DNA from: Ochrobactrum chromiisoli
GTDB taxonomy: Bacteria > Pseudomonadota > Alphaproteobacteria > Rhizobiales > Rhizobiaceae
Direction of reading: 5' to 3'
NCBI RefSeq assembly: GCF_026241335.1
Contig: NZ_JAPHAV010000006.1
Location: 1-64,000, forward strand
Length of the DNA: 64,000 nucleotides
This document shows, in pieces, positions 44,336 through 53,430 of this stretch (position 1 is the stretch's first letter; each line of letters opens with the position of its first letter). The notes under the pieces are model-generated. The model worked only from the letters and a program-made list of their open reading frames with translations, had not been told where the DNA came from and searched no databases. Both the position numbers and the translations under genes were made by a program.

Positions 44336-44727
44336 TTAGGAAGTGCCATCGCCAGCGCGGCGGTGGCACGACCTTCCACCGTCTTCTCGATAATAAGAGC
44401 GGCATTCGTCCCTGCGGCAGCAAGTGCTGCAGATTCCGCAACGCCATGGCACCCCACCGACGCAAACACCACGTCCGACGGATTTTTCAACCTTGGTGTT
44501 TCTTGCTCAAGTTGCCCGGCATCAAAAAATCGCAGCTCACAGCCATAATGCGCAGCAAGCTCCAGCCAGACCGGATCACCCTGCTTGGTGGCAAGCGTTG
44601 CAATGACTGTCGGTCGATTCAAACCTGCTTTGCTCAGAACCCTGTCTGCCAACGAAACGAGTTCTTCCAAGCGCACGCCTGACGAACAGCCCATCCCAAG
44701 AGCGGCGCGTTTTTCCTTAGACCGCAC
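44305..44727 (-). CDS. cobE: Cobalamin biosynthesis protein CobE (CbiG C-terminal type)
   Basis: A small CobE/CbiG_C-like protein: LGMGCSSGVRLEELVSLADRVL at the N-terminus, ATLATKQGDPVWLELAAHYG, FFDAGQLEQET and VGCHGVAESAALAAAG. The exact role of CobE is not settled; homologues resemble the C-terminal part of CbiG. I use a GTG at 44727, 11 bp inside the upstream TerB-like gene; ATG at 44694 or 44787 are alternatives. It is cotranscribed with that gene and convergent with the MFS gene. Confidence 0.85.
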   Translation of the reverse strand: MRSKEKRAALGMGCSSGVRLEELVSLADRVLSKAGLNRPTVIATLATKQGDPVWLELAAHYGCELRFFDAGQLEQETPRLKNPSDVVFASVGCHGVAESAALAAAGTNAALIIEKTVEGRATAALAMALPNQSNLRRCAM

Positions 44728-45166
44728 GAGGGGCCGGATTATGCGCTTCTCTGATATCTTCAGCTGTAATGCCGAGAATATCAGCAATGCGCTTGATCAT
44801 TGCTGTTTCCGACTGATCAACATGATCATCCGCACGCGCAATCCGCACCAGGTCACGAAGCAGTGACGAACGGCGCTCAGGCGCCATTTCAGCCAACATC
44901 GAAGCCGCCTGCTTTGTAGTCGTCTCATAGCCAAAGTCTTTGAGATATTCTGTCACTTCCGGCAGTTCTTCTGCTGAAATGCCAAAGTTCTCGGAGACAA
45001 TCTGCCTGAAAGCCGCAATTTCTGCCGGGTGACGATCACCATCGGCAAAAACCACATGAAGCAGAAGAAGCAGTTCCGAAGCGAGTGCCGGATCTTCGGC
45101 AACACGCTGCACAGCACTTTTTTTGCTGAGAAACGCAGTAATACGTTCGAAAATGCTTTCGCTCAT
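44717..45166 (-). CDS. TerB-like (tellurite-resistance/Dna-J N-like) helical protein
   Basis: A 149-residue alpha-helical protein of the TerB/DUF533-like group: LHVVFADGDRHPAEIAAFRQIV and LVRIARADDHVDQSETAMIKRIADILGI are the two Asp-containing repeats that can bind divalent metal. The start at 45166 follows GGAGA. Its end overlaps cobE by about 10 bp, so both are probably translated from one mRNA. No other ter genes are near, so tellurite resistance is unlikely. Confidence 0.82.
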   Translation of the reverse strand: MSESIFERITAFLSKKSAVQRVAEDPALASELLLLLHVVFADGDRHPAEIAAFRQIVSENFGISAEELPEVTEYLKDFGYETTTKQAASMLAEMAPERRSSLLRDLVRIARADDHVDQSETAMIKRIADILGITAEDIREAHNPAPRAV

Positions 45167-45318
45167 GGATGATCGTCTCCTGATATCAAATAGACTTGCA
45201 TTGATAATGCTGCGCGAACCGAAAAACAACGCTGGCCTTCATTGGTTCCCTAAAATAGCTGTCTGGCGCAATGAGACCGTCTGCACTATGTTGCCTCAAC
45301 TTTTGGCGGATCCTCTCC

Positions 45319-46104
45319 ATGCTTGAATTTTTCGATACCTTGACGCTCCTTTTGACCATGGCCGCTTTCATTGCGGGCATCATCGATTCTATTGCAGGCG
45401 GAGGCGGCATGATCACGATACCCGCGCTGCTGCTCGCTGGCATCCCACCTGTCGAAGCACTCGGCACAAACAAGCTGCAAGGCCTGTTCGGCTCTTCCTC
45501 TGCAACCATCGCCTACGCGCGCAAAGGGCATGTGAACATCAAGGAACAATGGCCGGAAGCCATTGCATCACTGGTCGGTTCTGTTCTGGGCGCGCTTTTA
45601 GCAACCGTCCTGCCCGTCGATATCATGCGGGCAGCATTGCCAATTCTGCTGATCGCGATTGCCATTTATTTTGCAGTGAAACCAAGCCTTGGCGACGTGG
45701 ATCGCGCACGCCGTATGGGACCATTCCTGTTTGGCGTTACGCTGGTGCCACTGATCGGCTTCTACGACGGACTGTTCGGACCCGGCACCGGCTCATTCTT
45801 CATGTTAGCGTTCGTAGCCCTTGCAGGCTATGGCGTGCTGAAAGCCACCGCTCATACCAAGCTGCTTAACTGCGCATCCAATATCGGCGGCTTTGCCACC
45901 TTCGCGCTTGTTGGCACAATCAACTGGAAAATTGGCATCTGCATGGGCATTGCGCAGTTCATTGGCGCACAGATTGGCGCGAGCCTCGCTATGAAGATCG
46001 GCTCGCGCATTATCAAGCCACTGCTCATCGTGGTGAGCCTAGCACTCGCCGTGCGGCTTCTGATGGAACCAAGCAATCCACTCCGGCAATGGCTGGGCTT
46101 CTGA
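45319..46104 (+). CDS. TSUP-family membrane permease (TauE/SafE type)
   Basis: A 261-residue polytopic inner-membrane protein with about eight helices. It has the TauE/SafE features FIAGIIDSIAGGGGMITIPALL near the N-terminus, LGTNKLQGLFGSSSATIAY, and GFYDGLFGPGTGSFFMLAFV in the second half. The family exports or imports sulfur oxyanions and related anions; the position between cobE and cobO suggests, without proof, a role in cobalt or cofactor metabolism. The start at 45319 gives a hydrophobic N-terminus. It is divergent from the TerB-like gene. Confidence 0.88.
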   Translation: MLEFFDTLTLLLTMAAFIAGIIDSIAGGGGMITIPALLLAGIPPVEALGTNKLQGLFGSSSATIAYARKGHVNIKEQWPEAIASLVGSVLGALLATVLPVDIMRAALPILLIAIAIYFAVKPSLGDVDRARRMGPFLFGVTLVPLIGFYDGLFGPGTGSFFMLAFVALAGYGVLKATAHTKLLNCASNIGGFATFALVGTINWKIGICMGIAQFIGAQIGASLAMKIGSRIIKPLLIVVSLALAVRLLMEPSNPLRQWLGF

Positions 46105-46122
46105 ATGCGCGAAGCGATAATG

Positions 46123-46761
46123 TCAGAATTCAATTCCCTTCTGTGCCTTCACACCTGAACGGAAAGGATGCTTGATCAATTCCATCTCGGTAACGAGATC
46201 GGCAGCGTCAATCAGCTCGTCCTTGGCATTGCGGCCCGTGATGATGACATGCTTCATCTCAGGTTTAGCGGCAAGCACTTCGATTACCTCTTCAACAGGC
46301 AGGTAATCATAGCGCAGCACGATGTTGAGTTCGTCGCAGAGCACCATATCGTAGCTTTCATCAAGGATCATGGCTTTGGCTTGCTCCCAAGCGTCACGGG
46401 CCATGGCAATATCGCGGGCGCGATCCTGTGTTTCCCACGTAAAGCCCTCGCCAAGTGCGGAAATCGTCACCTGTTCAGGGAATTTCTCCAGCACCCACCG
46501 CTCGCCAGTATCCCATGAGCCTTTAACGAACTGCACGACGCCAACCTTCATGCCGTGACCAAGGGCGCGGAAAACCATGCCGAAACCAGCCGTTGATTTG
46601 CCTTTGCCCTTGCCTGTATGAACAATCACAAGGCCTTTTTCGTCGGTCTTGGTGGCTTGAATCTTGTCGCGCGCCGCTTTCTTCTTGCGCATCTTATCTG
46701 CATGGCGGGCATTCAATTCCTCTTCCGTCATTGAAAGAAGTTTTGCAGATTTCTCAGCCAT
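46123..46761 (-). CDS. cobO: Cob(I)yrinic acid a,c-diamide adenosyltransferase
   Basis: A 212-residue CobO/BtuR-type adenosyltransferase. The P-loop HTGKGKGKSTAGFGMVFRALGHG, QFVKGSWDTGER, and VLCDELNIVLRYDYL are characteristic. It transfers the adenosyl group from ATP to Co(I) corrinoid made by CobR. It overlaps cobN by 8 bp and is the last gene of cbtB-cbtA-cobP-cobW-cobN-cobO under the riboswitch. It is convergent with the TSUP gene. Confidence 0.95.
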   Translation of the reverse strand: MAEKSAKLLSMTEEELNARHADKMRKKKAARDKIQATKTDEKGLVIVHTGKGKGKSTAGFGMVFRALGHGMKVGVVQFVKGSWDTGERWVLEKFPEQVTISALGEGFTWETQDRARDIAMARDAWEQAKAMILDESYDMVLCDELNIVLRYDYLPVEEVIEVLAAKPEMKHVIITGRNAKDELIDAADLVTEMELIKHPFRSGVKAQKGIEF

Positions 46762-49700
46762 TTAATGCCCTTTCCGGAATCATTTTCATAAGATTTTCGA
46801 GCTCAAACCGCGCTGAATTGGAACGCGGCACCCAGAAGCCGCGTTCAATCGCATCGTTGAGTTTGGACGCTGTTTCGGCGAGTGCCGCCGGATTTTTATC
46901 AAGCATGAAATCATGCACTGCTCTATCGGCAATATAGGCCTGATAGACTGCTTCGAAGTGATGGTTACCGACTTTGCCGGTGGTCGCCGCGAAAGCGAAA
47001 AGATAATCAACCGTGGCTGCAATTTCCGCAGCGCCCTTGTAGCCGTGGCGCATCACGCCCGCGATCCACTTGGGATTGGCCGCACGACCACGCACAACGC
47101 GCGCAAGCTCTTCTTCAAGTGTGCGGATCACCGGCTTTTCAGGCTTCGAATGATCGTTGTGATAGACGGTCGGCATCGCGCCCGTCAGTTTTTCAACCGT
47201 TGCAGCCATGCCACCTTCAAACTGATAATAATCATCGCTGTCGAGCAGATCGTGCTCGCGGTTATCCTGATTTTGCACCACCGCCTGCACAGAACGCAGC
47301 CGCTCTTCAAGAAGCCCGCGCTCCGCTTGGCCCTCTTCGCCCGCACCATAGGCATAGCCGCCCCAGACAAGCCAGGCTTCCGCCAGATCATTGCGCCCAG
47401 CCCAACCATTCTCATCCATCAGTGCCTGCAAGCCAGCGCCATAAGCACCCGGTTTTGAACCGAAGACGCGATAGCCCGCGCGACGTTCGGCGGTCTTTTC
47501 ATCCGCACCCGTTGCGATAAGCCGTGCTTGTTCGGTCTTTATGCGGCTAGCAATCGGATTGTCCTCCGCCTCTTCATCAAGCGCGCCGACAGCTCGCACG
47601 GCCTTGTCAAACAGTGCAATCTGTTCCGGGAAAGCATCACGAAAGAATCCGGAGATACGCAGCGTCACATCCACACGCGGACGGCCAAGCTTGGCAATCG
47701 GCACGATCTCGTACCCGGTGACTCGACGCGAAGCCATATCCCATAAGGGTTTTACACCGATCAGCGCCAACGCCTGCGCAATATCATCACCGCCAGTGCG
47801 CATGTTGGATGTGCCCCATGCGGTCAGACCAAATGAGGTCGGCCACTCGCCATGATCCTGCGTGTAACGGGTGATCAGCAGTTCCGCTGATTTGCGGCCC
47901 AGCTCCCACGCCGCTGGTGTTGGCACGGCACGGCTATCGGTCGAAAAGAAATTGCGCCCGGTCGGCAAAACATCTGGCCGTCCACGCGTTGGCGCACCCG
48001 ATGGGCCCGGCGGCACAAAGCGCCCGGAAATAGCGGATAAGAAACCTTCAATCTCCGAAGGTCCACAGGATGTCACCATGGGGCGCAAATGATCCTTAAT
48101 CGACTGCAGCACGGCATTGGTCTGTGTCCAATCTGCCGGACACTCGACTTCGCCCTCCACAAACTGCGCAGCCAGCAATTCGATACGCTCGACCGTATCA
48201 CCAGCAATACGCCAACTTGCAGGACTTGCACCTACCAGCAATTCAGGCTTCGCCCCAGTCCAGGGGTCGGCCATTGCACAATCGAGCGGATCAAACTCTT
48301 CGCCAAGGCCTGCGTCTCTGGCGATAGCGCGCTGCAGGCTCTGCTCGCCCGGCAAGCCACCCAGCGCAACGGGAATACCGCGTGGAACACGCGCCAGTGC
48401 CACCAGCAAATCGGTGAGCAAGCGCCCTTGAGGGGCCAGACCAAAAATATGCAACCCATCGCGGATCTGCATTTCCTTGAGATCACAAAGATAGGCATCA
48501 AGCTTTTGCAACGCCATATCTTCATCATCATGGTCATGAATACCCGCATCGCGGTCGAGACCAATATCGCGTACCAGATCAAGGATCTGCACTTTCAACC
48601 GCAACAGGCGACGCGGATCAACGCCCGAAGCCTCGTAATATTCATCGACCAATGCTTCGAGATCCTTGAGCGGACCGTAGCTTTCAGCGCGCGTTAACGG
48701 CGGTGTCAGGTGATCGATGATCACAGCACCCGCACGGCGCTTTGCCTGCGTGCCTTCACCTGGATCATTGACGATGAACGGATAGACATGCGGCGTTGGG
48801 CCGAAAACAGCTTCAGGATAACAGTTTTCCGACAGCGCTAAGGCTTTACCCGGCAGCCATTCCAGATTGCCATGCTTGCCCATATGCACGATAGCATCGA
48901 TCTTCGCCACATCGCGCAGATAAGCATAGAACGCGATATACCCATGCGGCGGCACCAAATCAGGCGAGTGATAGGTCTCTTTCGGATCGATATTATAACC
49001 ACGTGCAGGCTGAATACCGGCTATTGTTTCGCCAAAGCGCATCAGCGGCAGCGCAAAACCTTCAAGCCTCTTATCAAAGAACGGATCATTTTCCGGCCCA
49101 CCCCAACGGGTTTCAATTTCCTCCTGAATCACATTCGGAAGCTTTGCAAAGAAAGCCTTGTATTGATTCAAAGAAATGACTTCACGGATGACACGCCCAT
49201 CACGCGCCGCATTGGTTGGGCCAGCCATCAAAAGCCGAATGAAAGCATCGCCATCGGCAGGAACGTCACCAACCGGATACCCCTCGCCCGCCATGGCGCG
49301 CAGCACTTCCACTGTTCCGGCAGGCGTATCAAGCCCGACGCCATTGCCCAGCCTGCCATCACGGTTCGGATAATTGGCAAGGATCAGCGCCACACGGCGC
49401 TCTTCTGGCTTTTTACGCTTAAGGCGCACCCAGTTTGCAGCCAATTCGGCGACGAAAGCCACGCGACCCAAATCCGGCTCGTGGGTGACGATATTGGCTT
49501 CAACAGTGCTATCGAATTGCTTTGCCGATTTGAAAGACACTGCACGCGACAGCACGCGGCCATCAATTTCGGGCAGTGCGACATTCATCGCAAGATCGCG
49601 CGCCAGCAAACCCTGCTGCGATGCTTCCCATGTGGCTTTTGGCGTACCGGAAAAAATCACCTGCAAAACCATATTGCCGCGCTTATCCAGCACGGTCGGT

Positions 49701-50533
49701 TTACGCTCCGCACCCGGTGACGAAATCGCAAAGCCGGTTGCATTGAGCATAATATCCGGCTGGCAATCGTCAAACAGGCCATCAACCACTGCTGCTGAAA
49801 GCCTGTCCTTGAGGCTGGAAACAAAGATCGGAACCGGATTAAGTCCCTTAGCCTGCAATGCACTGATCAGTGCTTCAACCGGCTGCGTCTGTCCGCTTTG
49901 CACAAGCGCCCGATAAAAAATGATCGCCGCAGCAGGTGCATCAGCGTCCTGCCATTGCTTACGGATGAGAGCAAGCGATGGCGTTGCCATATTTGGCCAC
50001 CACAGCCCGGCTTTGAGAAGCGGTGCCGCCTCTTCCGGTTTCTCGCTCTCATCAATCAATGCTGTGCAATAATTGAGAAAGCGGGATGTATTGGCAGCCC
50101 CGCCCTCAATTAAATATTGCCAGAGCGCATCGCGCTCCGGTGCGGAAATGGTGGAGAACCGTTCAAGCCCATAATCAGGCTTATCATCACCTGGCAACAC
50201 CGCAATTTTAATGCCGAGCGAAACAGCACAGGCATGAAGCGCCTCAAGCCCATAAGGCCAATAGGTCTCGCCACCAATAATCCGCACAACAATAAGCTTC
50301 GCATGTTGTGCCGTGCGCTCAATATAAGCATCGACCGACATGGGATGTGTCAGGCTCAGGAAATTGGCGAGCCGGAGACTTGGCCCTTCTTTCACAAGCT
50401 TGTAGGCGTGAGAAAGACTGGCCAATTCCGTATCGGCGGCGGAAAGGAACAAGATATCGCCCGGCGTCTGACCGAGGTCGACGGCCTCATTGCCGTCGCT
50501 GATCGTTCCCTTCTGGGCAAGTAAGAGATGCAT
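46754..50533 (-). CDS. cobN: Cobaltochelatase subunit CobN
   Basis: A 1259-residue large subunit of the ATP-dependent aerobic cobaltochelatase (CobNST), homologous to magnesium chelatase ChlH/BchH. It binds hydrogenobyrinic acid a,c-diamide for cobalt insertion. Conserved segments include GVGLDTPAGTVEVLRAM, YHSPDLVPPHGYIAFYAYLRD, VHMGKHGNLEWLPGKALALS, HTPHVYPFIVNDPGEG-type GPTPHVYPFIVNDPGEGTQAKRRAGAVIIDHLTPPL, and the C-terminal GNHHFEAVYQAYI. Length is normal. The partners CobS and CobT are not in this window. It overlaps cobW by one base and cobO by 8. Confidence 0.97.
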   Translation of the reverse strand: MHLLLAQKGTISDGNEAVDLGQTPGDILFLSAADTELASLSHAYKLVKEGPSLRLANFLSLTHPMSVDAYIERTAQHAKLIVVRIIGGETYWPYGLEALHACAVSLGIKIAVLPGDDKPDYGLERFSTISAPERDALWQYLIEGGAANTSRFLNYCTALIDESEKPEEAAPLLKAGLWWPNMATPSLALIRKQWQDADAPAAAIIFYRALVQSGQTQPVEALISALQAKGLNPVPIFVSSLKDRLSAAVVDGLFDDCQPDIMLNATGFAISSPGAERKPTVLDKRGNMVLQVIFSGTPKATWEASQQGLLARDLAMNVALPEIDGRVLSRAVSFKSAKQFDSTVEANIVTHEPDLGRVAFVAELAANWVRLKRKKPEERRVALILANYPNRDGRLGNGVGLDTPAGTVEVLRAMAGEGYPVGDVPADGDAFIRLLMAGPTNAARDGRVIREVISLNQYKAFFAKLPNVIQEEIETRWGGPENDPFFDKRLEGFALPLMRFGETIAGIQPARGYNIDPKETYHSPDLVPPHGYIAFYAYLRDVAKIDAIVHMGKHGNLEWLPGKALALSENCYPEAVFGPTPHVYPFIVNDPGEGTQAKRRAGAVIIDHLTPPLTRAESYGPLKDLEALVDEYYEASGVDPRRLLRLKVQILDLVRDIGLDRDAGIHDHDDEDMALQKLDAYLCDLKEMQIRDGLHIFGLAPQGRLLTDLLVALARVPRGIPVALGGLPGEQSLQRAIARDAGLGEEFDPLDCAMADPWTGAKPELLVGASPASWRIAGDTVERIELLAAQFVEGEVECPADWTQTNAVLQSIKDHLRPMVTSCGPSEIEGFLSAISGRFVPPGPSGAPTRGRPDVLPTGRNFFSTDSRAVPTPAAWELGRKSAELLITRYTQDHGEWPTSFGLTAWGTSNMRTGGDDIAQALALIGVKPLWDMASRRVTGYEIVPIAKLGRPRVDVTLRISGFFRDAFPEQIALFDKAVRAVGALDEEAEDNPIASRIKTEQARLIATGADEKTAERRAGYRVFGSKPGAYGAGLQALMDENGWAGRNDLAEAWLVWGGYAYGAGEEGQAERGLLEERLRSVQAVVQNQDNREHDLLDSDDYYQFEGGMAATVEKLTGAMPTVYHNDHSKPEKPVIRTLEEELARVVRGRAANPKWIAGVMRHGYKGAAEIAATVDYLFAFAATTGKVGNHHFEAVYQAYIADRAVHDFMLDKNPAALAETASKLNDAIERGFWVPRSNSARFELENLMKMIPERALNG

Positions 50534-51588
50534 TACGAGGTCGCATCTTTCACGGCTTTGATGATCGCCTGTTCATCGATCTCATGCAGACCAATGACGA
50601 CAAGACGCGTATTGCGCACTTCATCCTTACCCCATGGGCGGTCGAAATAATGCTCAATACGCGGGCCAACGGCCTGCACAACCAGACGCATCGGCTTGCC
50701 CGGCACATCGACAAAGCCTTTGAGACGCAGAACATCGTGCGCAGCAATCACCGCCTTGAGCTTCTCGGTAAATGCCTTCGGATCGGTAACCGAGCCTGCT
50801 TCAACGACAAAGCTTTCAAACTCATCGTGATCATGCTCATGGCCGTCGGCATGATGGATTTCATGATGCGACTTGCGGTTGGCAATATCGTCTTCCGTCC
50901 CCACTCCAAGGCCGAGCAATACGTCTGCACCAAGCTTGCCAAAGCTTGCTGGCACCATGTTGACGCGACGCTTTGAGCGTTCAGCCACATCGGCCTTCAC
51001 GCTATCGAGTTTCGACGGATCAACGAGATCGGCCTTATTGAGAACAATCAGGTCAGCTGCATGAATCTGATCCTCAAAAAGTTCCTCTAAAGGGCTTTCA
51101 TGATCAAGAGATTCGTCCGCTGCGCGCTGCGCATCCACCTTATCGTGGTCATCCGCAAAACGACCTTCGGCAACGGCAGCGGCATCGATAACCGTCACCA
51201 CGCCATCAACCGTGACCTGCGTCTTGATTTCAGGCCAGTTGAAAGCTGCGACCAGCGGCTGTGGCAGCGCCAGACCGGAGGTTTCGATAACGATATGATC
51301 TGGGCGGTCTGCACGGTCGAGAAGTTTGGTCATAGTCGGAATGAAATCATCAGCAACGGTGCAACAGATGCAACCATTGTTGAGTTCGATCACGTCTTCC
51401 TCACGGCAGCTTTCAATGCCGCAGCCTTTGAGAATTCCACCATCGACGCCCAGATCGCCAAACTCATTGATGATAAGCGCAATACGCTTGCCATTGGCAT
51501 TTTCCAGCAGATTACGGATCAGTGTCGTCTTGCCGGAACCTAAGAATCCGGTGATCACCGTTGCTGGAATTTTCTGTCCCTGCATCAA
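50533..51588 (-). CDS. cobW: CobW GTPase (cobalt chaperone-type)
   Basis: A 351-residue COG0523 G3E GTPase. The P-loop is GFLGSGKTT (14-22), the metal-binding CxCC is GCICCTV (Cys73, Cys75, Cys76), and a His-rich stretch HADGHEHDHDEFE lies in the C-terminal half, with VIETSGLALPQPL and LNKADLVD for GTP binding. CobW is thought to deliver cobalt to the CobNST chelatase. It is 1 bp from cobP and overlaps cobN by one base, so translation is coupled. Confidence 0.95.
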   Translation of the reverse strand: MMQGQKIPATVITGFLGSGKTTLIRNLLENANGKRIALIINEFGDLGVDGGILKGCGIESCREEDVIELNNGCICCTVADDFIPTMTKLLDRADRPDHIVIETSGLALPQPLVAAFNWPEIKTQVTVDGVVTVIDAAAVAEGRFADDHDKVDAQRAADESLDHESPLEELFEDQIHAADLIVLNKADLVDPSKLDSVKADVAERSKRRVNMVPASFGKLGADVLLGLGVGTEDDIANRKSHHEIHHADGHEHDHDEFESFVVEAGSVTDPKAFTEKLKAVIAAHDVLRLKGFVDVPGKPMRLVVQAVGPRIEHYFDRPWGKDEVRNTRLVVIGLHEIDEQAIIKAVKDATS

Positions 51589-51589
51589 A

Positions 51590-52123
51590 TTAACCCTTCA
51601 TTTTGAGCGACAGACCTGCCGCCATGAAATAAACTTCATCTGCCACTGATGCCACAGCCTGATGCAAAAACCCGGCTGAATCGCGAAACGCGCGCGCCAT
51701 CCGATTTTCCGGCACAATGCCTAAACCAACTTCGTTGGAAACGAAAACAACCGGCCCTGAAAGCTCAGGCAATGCCGCTATCAGCGTCTCAGTTTCAGCA
51801 GCGATATTCTGCTCTGCCATCATCAGATTGGTGACCCAGAGCGTCAAGCAATCGACCAGCACAAAGCGGTCATGCCGCACGCATTTTTCAAGCGCGCCCA
51901 CAAGGTCGAGCGGCTCCTCCACCGTCTGCCATTCACGCCCGCGACGATCGCGGTGAATGGAGATGCGGCTTTCCATTTCTTTGTCGAATGCGCGCCCTGT
52001 CGCAAGATAGACGGGTTGAAGACCTGAGCCTTCAACCAGTTTCTCCGCATAAGACGACTTACCGGATCGGGCTCCGCCAAGAACGAACGTGATTTTTGCA
52101 TTTTCATTTCGGGGCAGAGCCAT
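51590..52123 (-). CDS. cobP: Adenosylcobinamide kinase/guanylyltransferase
   Basis: A 177-residue bifunctional CobP (CobU in enterics) that phosphorylates adenosylcobinamide and adds GMP. The P-loop [16 protein letters not shown] begins near residue 13, and [24 protein letters not shown] with its guanylated His, [13 protein letters not shown] and [17 protein letters not shown] follow. It lies 5 bp from cbtA and 1 bp from cobW. Confidence 0.95.
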   Translation of the reverse strand: MALPRNENAKITFVLGGARSGKSSYAEKLVEGSGLQPVYLATGRAFDKEMESRISIHRDRRGREWQTVEEPLDLVGALEKCVRHDRFVLVDCLTLWVTNLMMAEQNIAAETETLIAALPELSGPVVFVSNEVGLGIVPENRMARAFRDSAGFLHQAVASVADEVYFMAAGLSLKMKG

Positions 52124-52128
52124 GCCTA

Positions 52129-52851
52129 TCAGCCTTCAATATCCGACTTTGCATAGGTCTGAATAAACCAGCCCAGCGCAAGACCAATCACTGCCCACAT
52201 GAACAGGTTTGTTGCAAGCGATGCGACGGCATATTGCGAAGCAAGCAGCGCTGGAATTGGTGATGCAATATCGTGCGGATGCGGTGCACCATAAAGATGT
52301 GGGGCGATAATCAGCACCAGTCCAAGGATTTTAGAAACAATCTCAGCACGCAAAACCAGCAGATAGATGCCGACACCACTCAACACCACGGTCAAGATCC
52401 ACCAGAGCTGACGCTGCGCCAGATCGGCGGCAGGCATCGCAGGCAATTCCGGCGAAAGCCCTAAAGCTGGCAAGAAAGCGACCGCAAAAAAGCCGGCTAT
52501 CCCCCAGAGGATACCATTCTGCGGTGTAATACGGCGACCGAGAAGAAGCGCAACCCCACCCAGAAGCAGGGCAAAACCTGCACCGGCCACGAGATTGGCA
52601 AGCAATGTGTTGCCAAGACGACCAAACAGCAGTTCAGCGCCCTCTTCTTCTCCGCCATCACTGGCAGCCACCGCAGCATGGTCGTGTGGCGCAGCCGCTT
52701 CGGCGTCACCATGGCTATGACCGCCACCGGCGTCTTCATAAGTTTCCGCCTGAATGATCAACGGAACGGTTTTCAAATACATGGCAGGCGTCACGAGAAG
52801 CCCTGCCAGAAGGCCAGCAACAAGCGTGGCCAGAAGATAACGGATCAACAT
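52129..52851 (-). CDS. cbtA: Cobalt transporter subunit CbtA
   Basis: A 240-residue membrane protein with about five or six helices and a His-rich loop ([20 protein letters not shown], about 43-62) that may bind cobalt. CbtA and the small CbtB form a candidate B12-regulated cobalt importer of proteobacteria. It lies 81 bp after cbtB and 5 bp before cobP, under the cobalamin riboswitch, so its expression should fall when adenosylcobalamin is plentiful. Confidence 0.92.
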   Translation of the reverse strand: MLIRYLLATLVAGLLAGLLVTPAMYLKTVPLIIQAETYEDAGGGHSHGDAEAAAPHDHAAVAASDGGEEEGAELLFGRLGNTLLANLVAGAGFALLLGGVALLLGRRITPQNGILWGIAGFFAVAFLPALGLSPELPAMPAADLAQRQLWWILTVVLSGVGIYLLVLRAEIVSKILGLVLIIAPHLYGAPHPHDIASPIPALLASQYAVASLATNLFMWAVIGLALGWFIQTYAKSDIEG

Positions 52852-52932
52852 TTCATTCCCTCAACAGCAATCCCGCTTCGATGATTGTCCCCCATCGAGC
52901 GCTGCTTATTTCCTGTTTTAAAAGCTAAAGGC

Positions 52933-53121
52933 TTAGTGGCAGGGAAAACCGTATGAATGACGCGTGTCATGCGCCGAATCATGCAGCATATCAGAATGGG
53001 CTATCCCAACGCCGTAAATCAGAAATGCGCCGAGCATGAGCGACACCACTGCCGTTCCAAGACGAGCAGCAAGGGAGAGAGGGAGTGTATTGGAAAGTGA
53101 ATTTTCGTTACGCGCAGCCAT
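52933..53121 (-). CDS. cbtB: Cobalt transporter subunit CbtB
   Basis: A 62-residue protein with one transmembrane helix (AVVSLMLGAFLIYGVGIAHS) and a His-rich C-terminal tail (HSDMLHDSAHDTRHSYGFPCH region), the normal CbtB layout. The ATG at 53121 follows CGGAGGTT; the longer in-frame ORF reads through the riboswitch and is not real coding. It is the first gene after the cobalamin riboswitch and pairs with cbtA. Confidence 0.93.
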   Translation of the reverse strand: MAARNENSLSNTLPLSLAARLGTAVVSLMLGAFLIYGVGIAHSDMLHDSAHDTRHSYGFPCH

Positions 53122-53185
53122 GACAACCTCCGTGCAGGCAGCAGGGAAAACCTCCCAAGGGGTGCGGACAGAATGTCCTTCACGC

Positions 53186-53400
53186 AACAGGCAGGTCTCC
53201 TGGCTCACGGGTCGTGGGGAGTGATGCACCTTCCCAGAAACGCTGATGTTTCCAGTGGTTGCCGGTTGCCCGGCTTGCCTCATCCCTCTCCGCTCTACAG
53301 TCGCGGGGTCGGCTGCGATAAAGACGCCCGGATTGGGTCCGTCCGTCGCATTCCCTTTTTGGTATCGCCGGGATTCGTTCCGGCAAAGACCTATTGCATA
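53186..53400 (-). promoter_or_regulatory. Cobalamin (AdoCbl) riboswitch
   Basis: On the minus strand the RNA carries the 3' B12 box AGCCAGGAGACCTGCC (53205-53190), the internal GCAACCACTGG, CTGGGAAGG and CCCGCGACTGTAGAGCGG segments, and a 5' stem GCCGGAACGAATCCCGGC. This order matches the cobalamin riboswitch family. It precedes cbtB, so cobalt uptake and the cobPWNO genes should be repressed by adenosylcobalamin, probably by hiding the ribosome-binding site. Confidence 0.95.
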
Positions 53401-53430
53401 AAGTGACATTAGGCGTTCACTGTTGCGGCG

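Noticed and set aside
48872..49720. 282-codon plus-strand frame opposite cobN
   Set aside because: Antisense shadow of cobN with no recognisable motifs.
52933..53409. A 158-codon minus-strand frame that would extend cbtB upstream
   Set aside because: The first 96 codons coincide with the cobalamin riboswitch, and a strong ribosome-binding site precedes the internal ATG at 53121, which gives the normal CbtB length.
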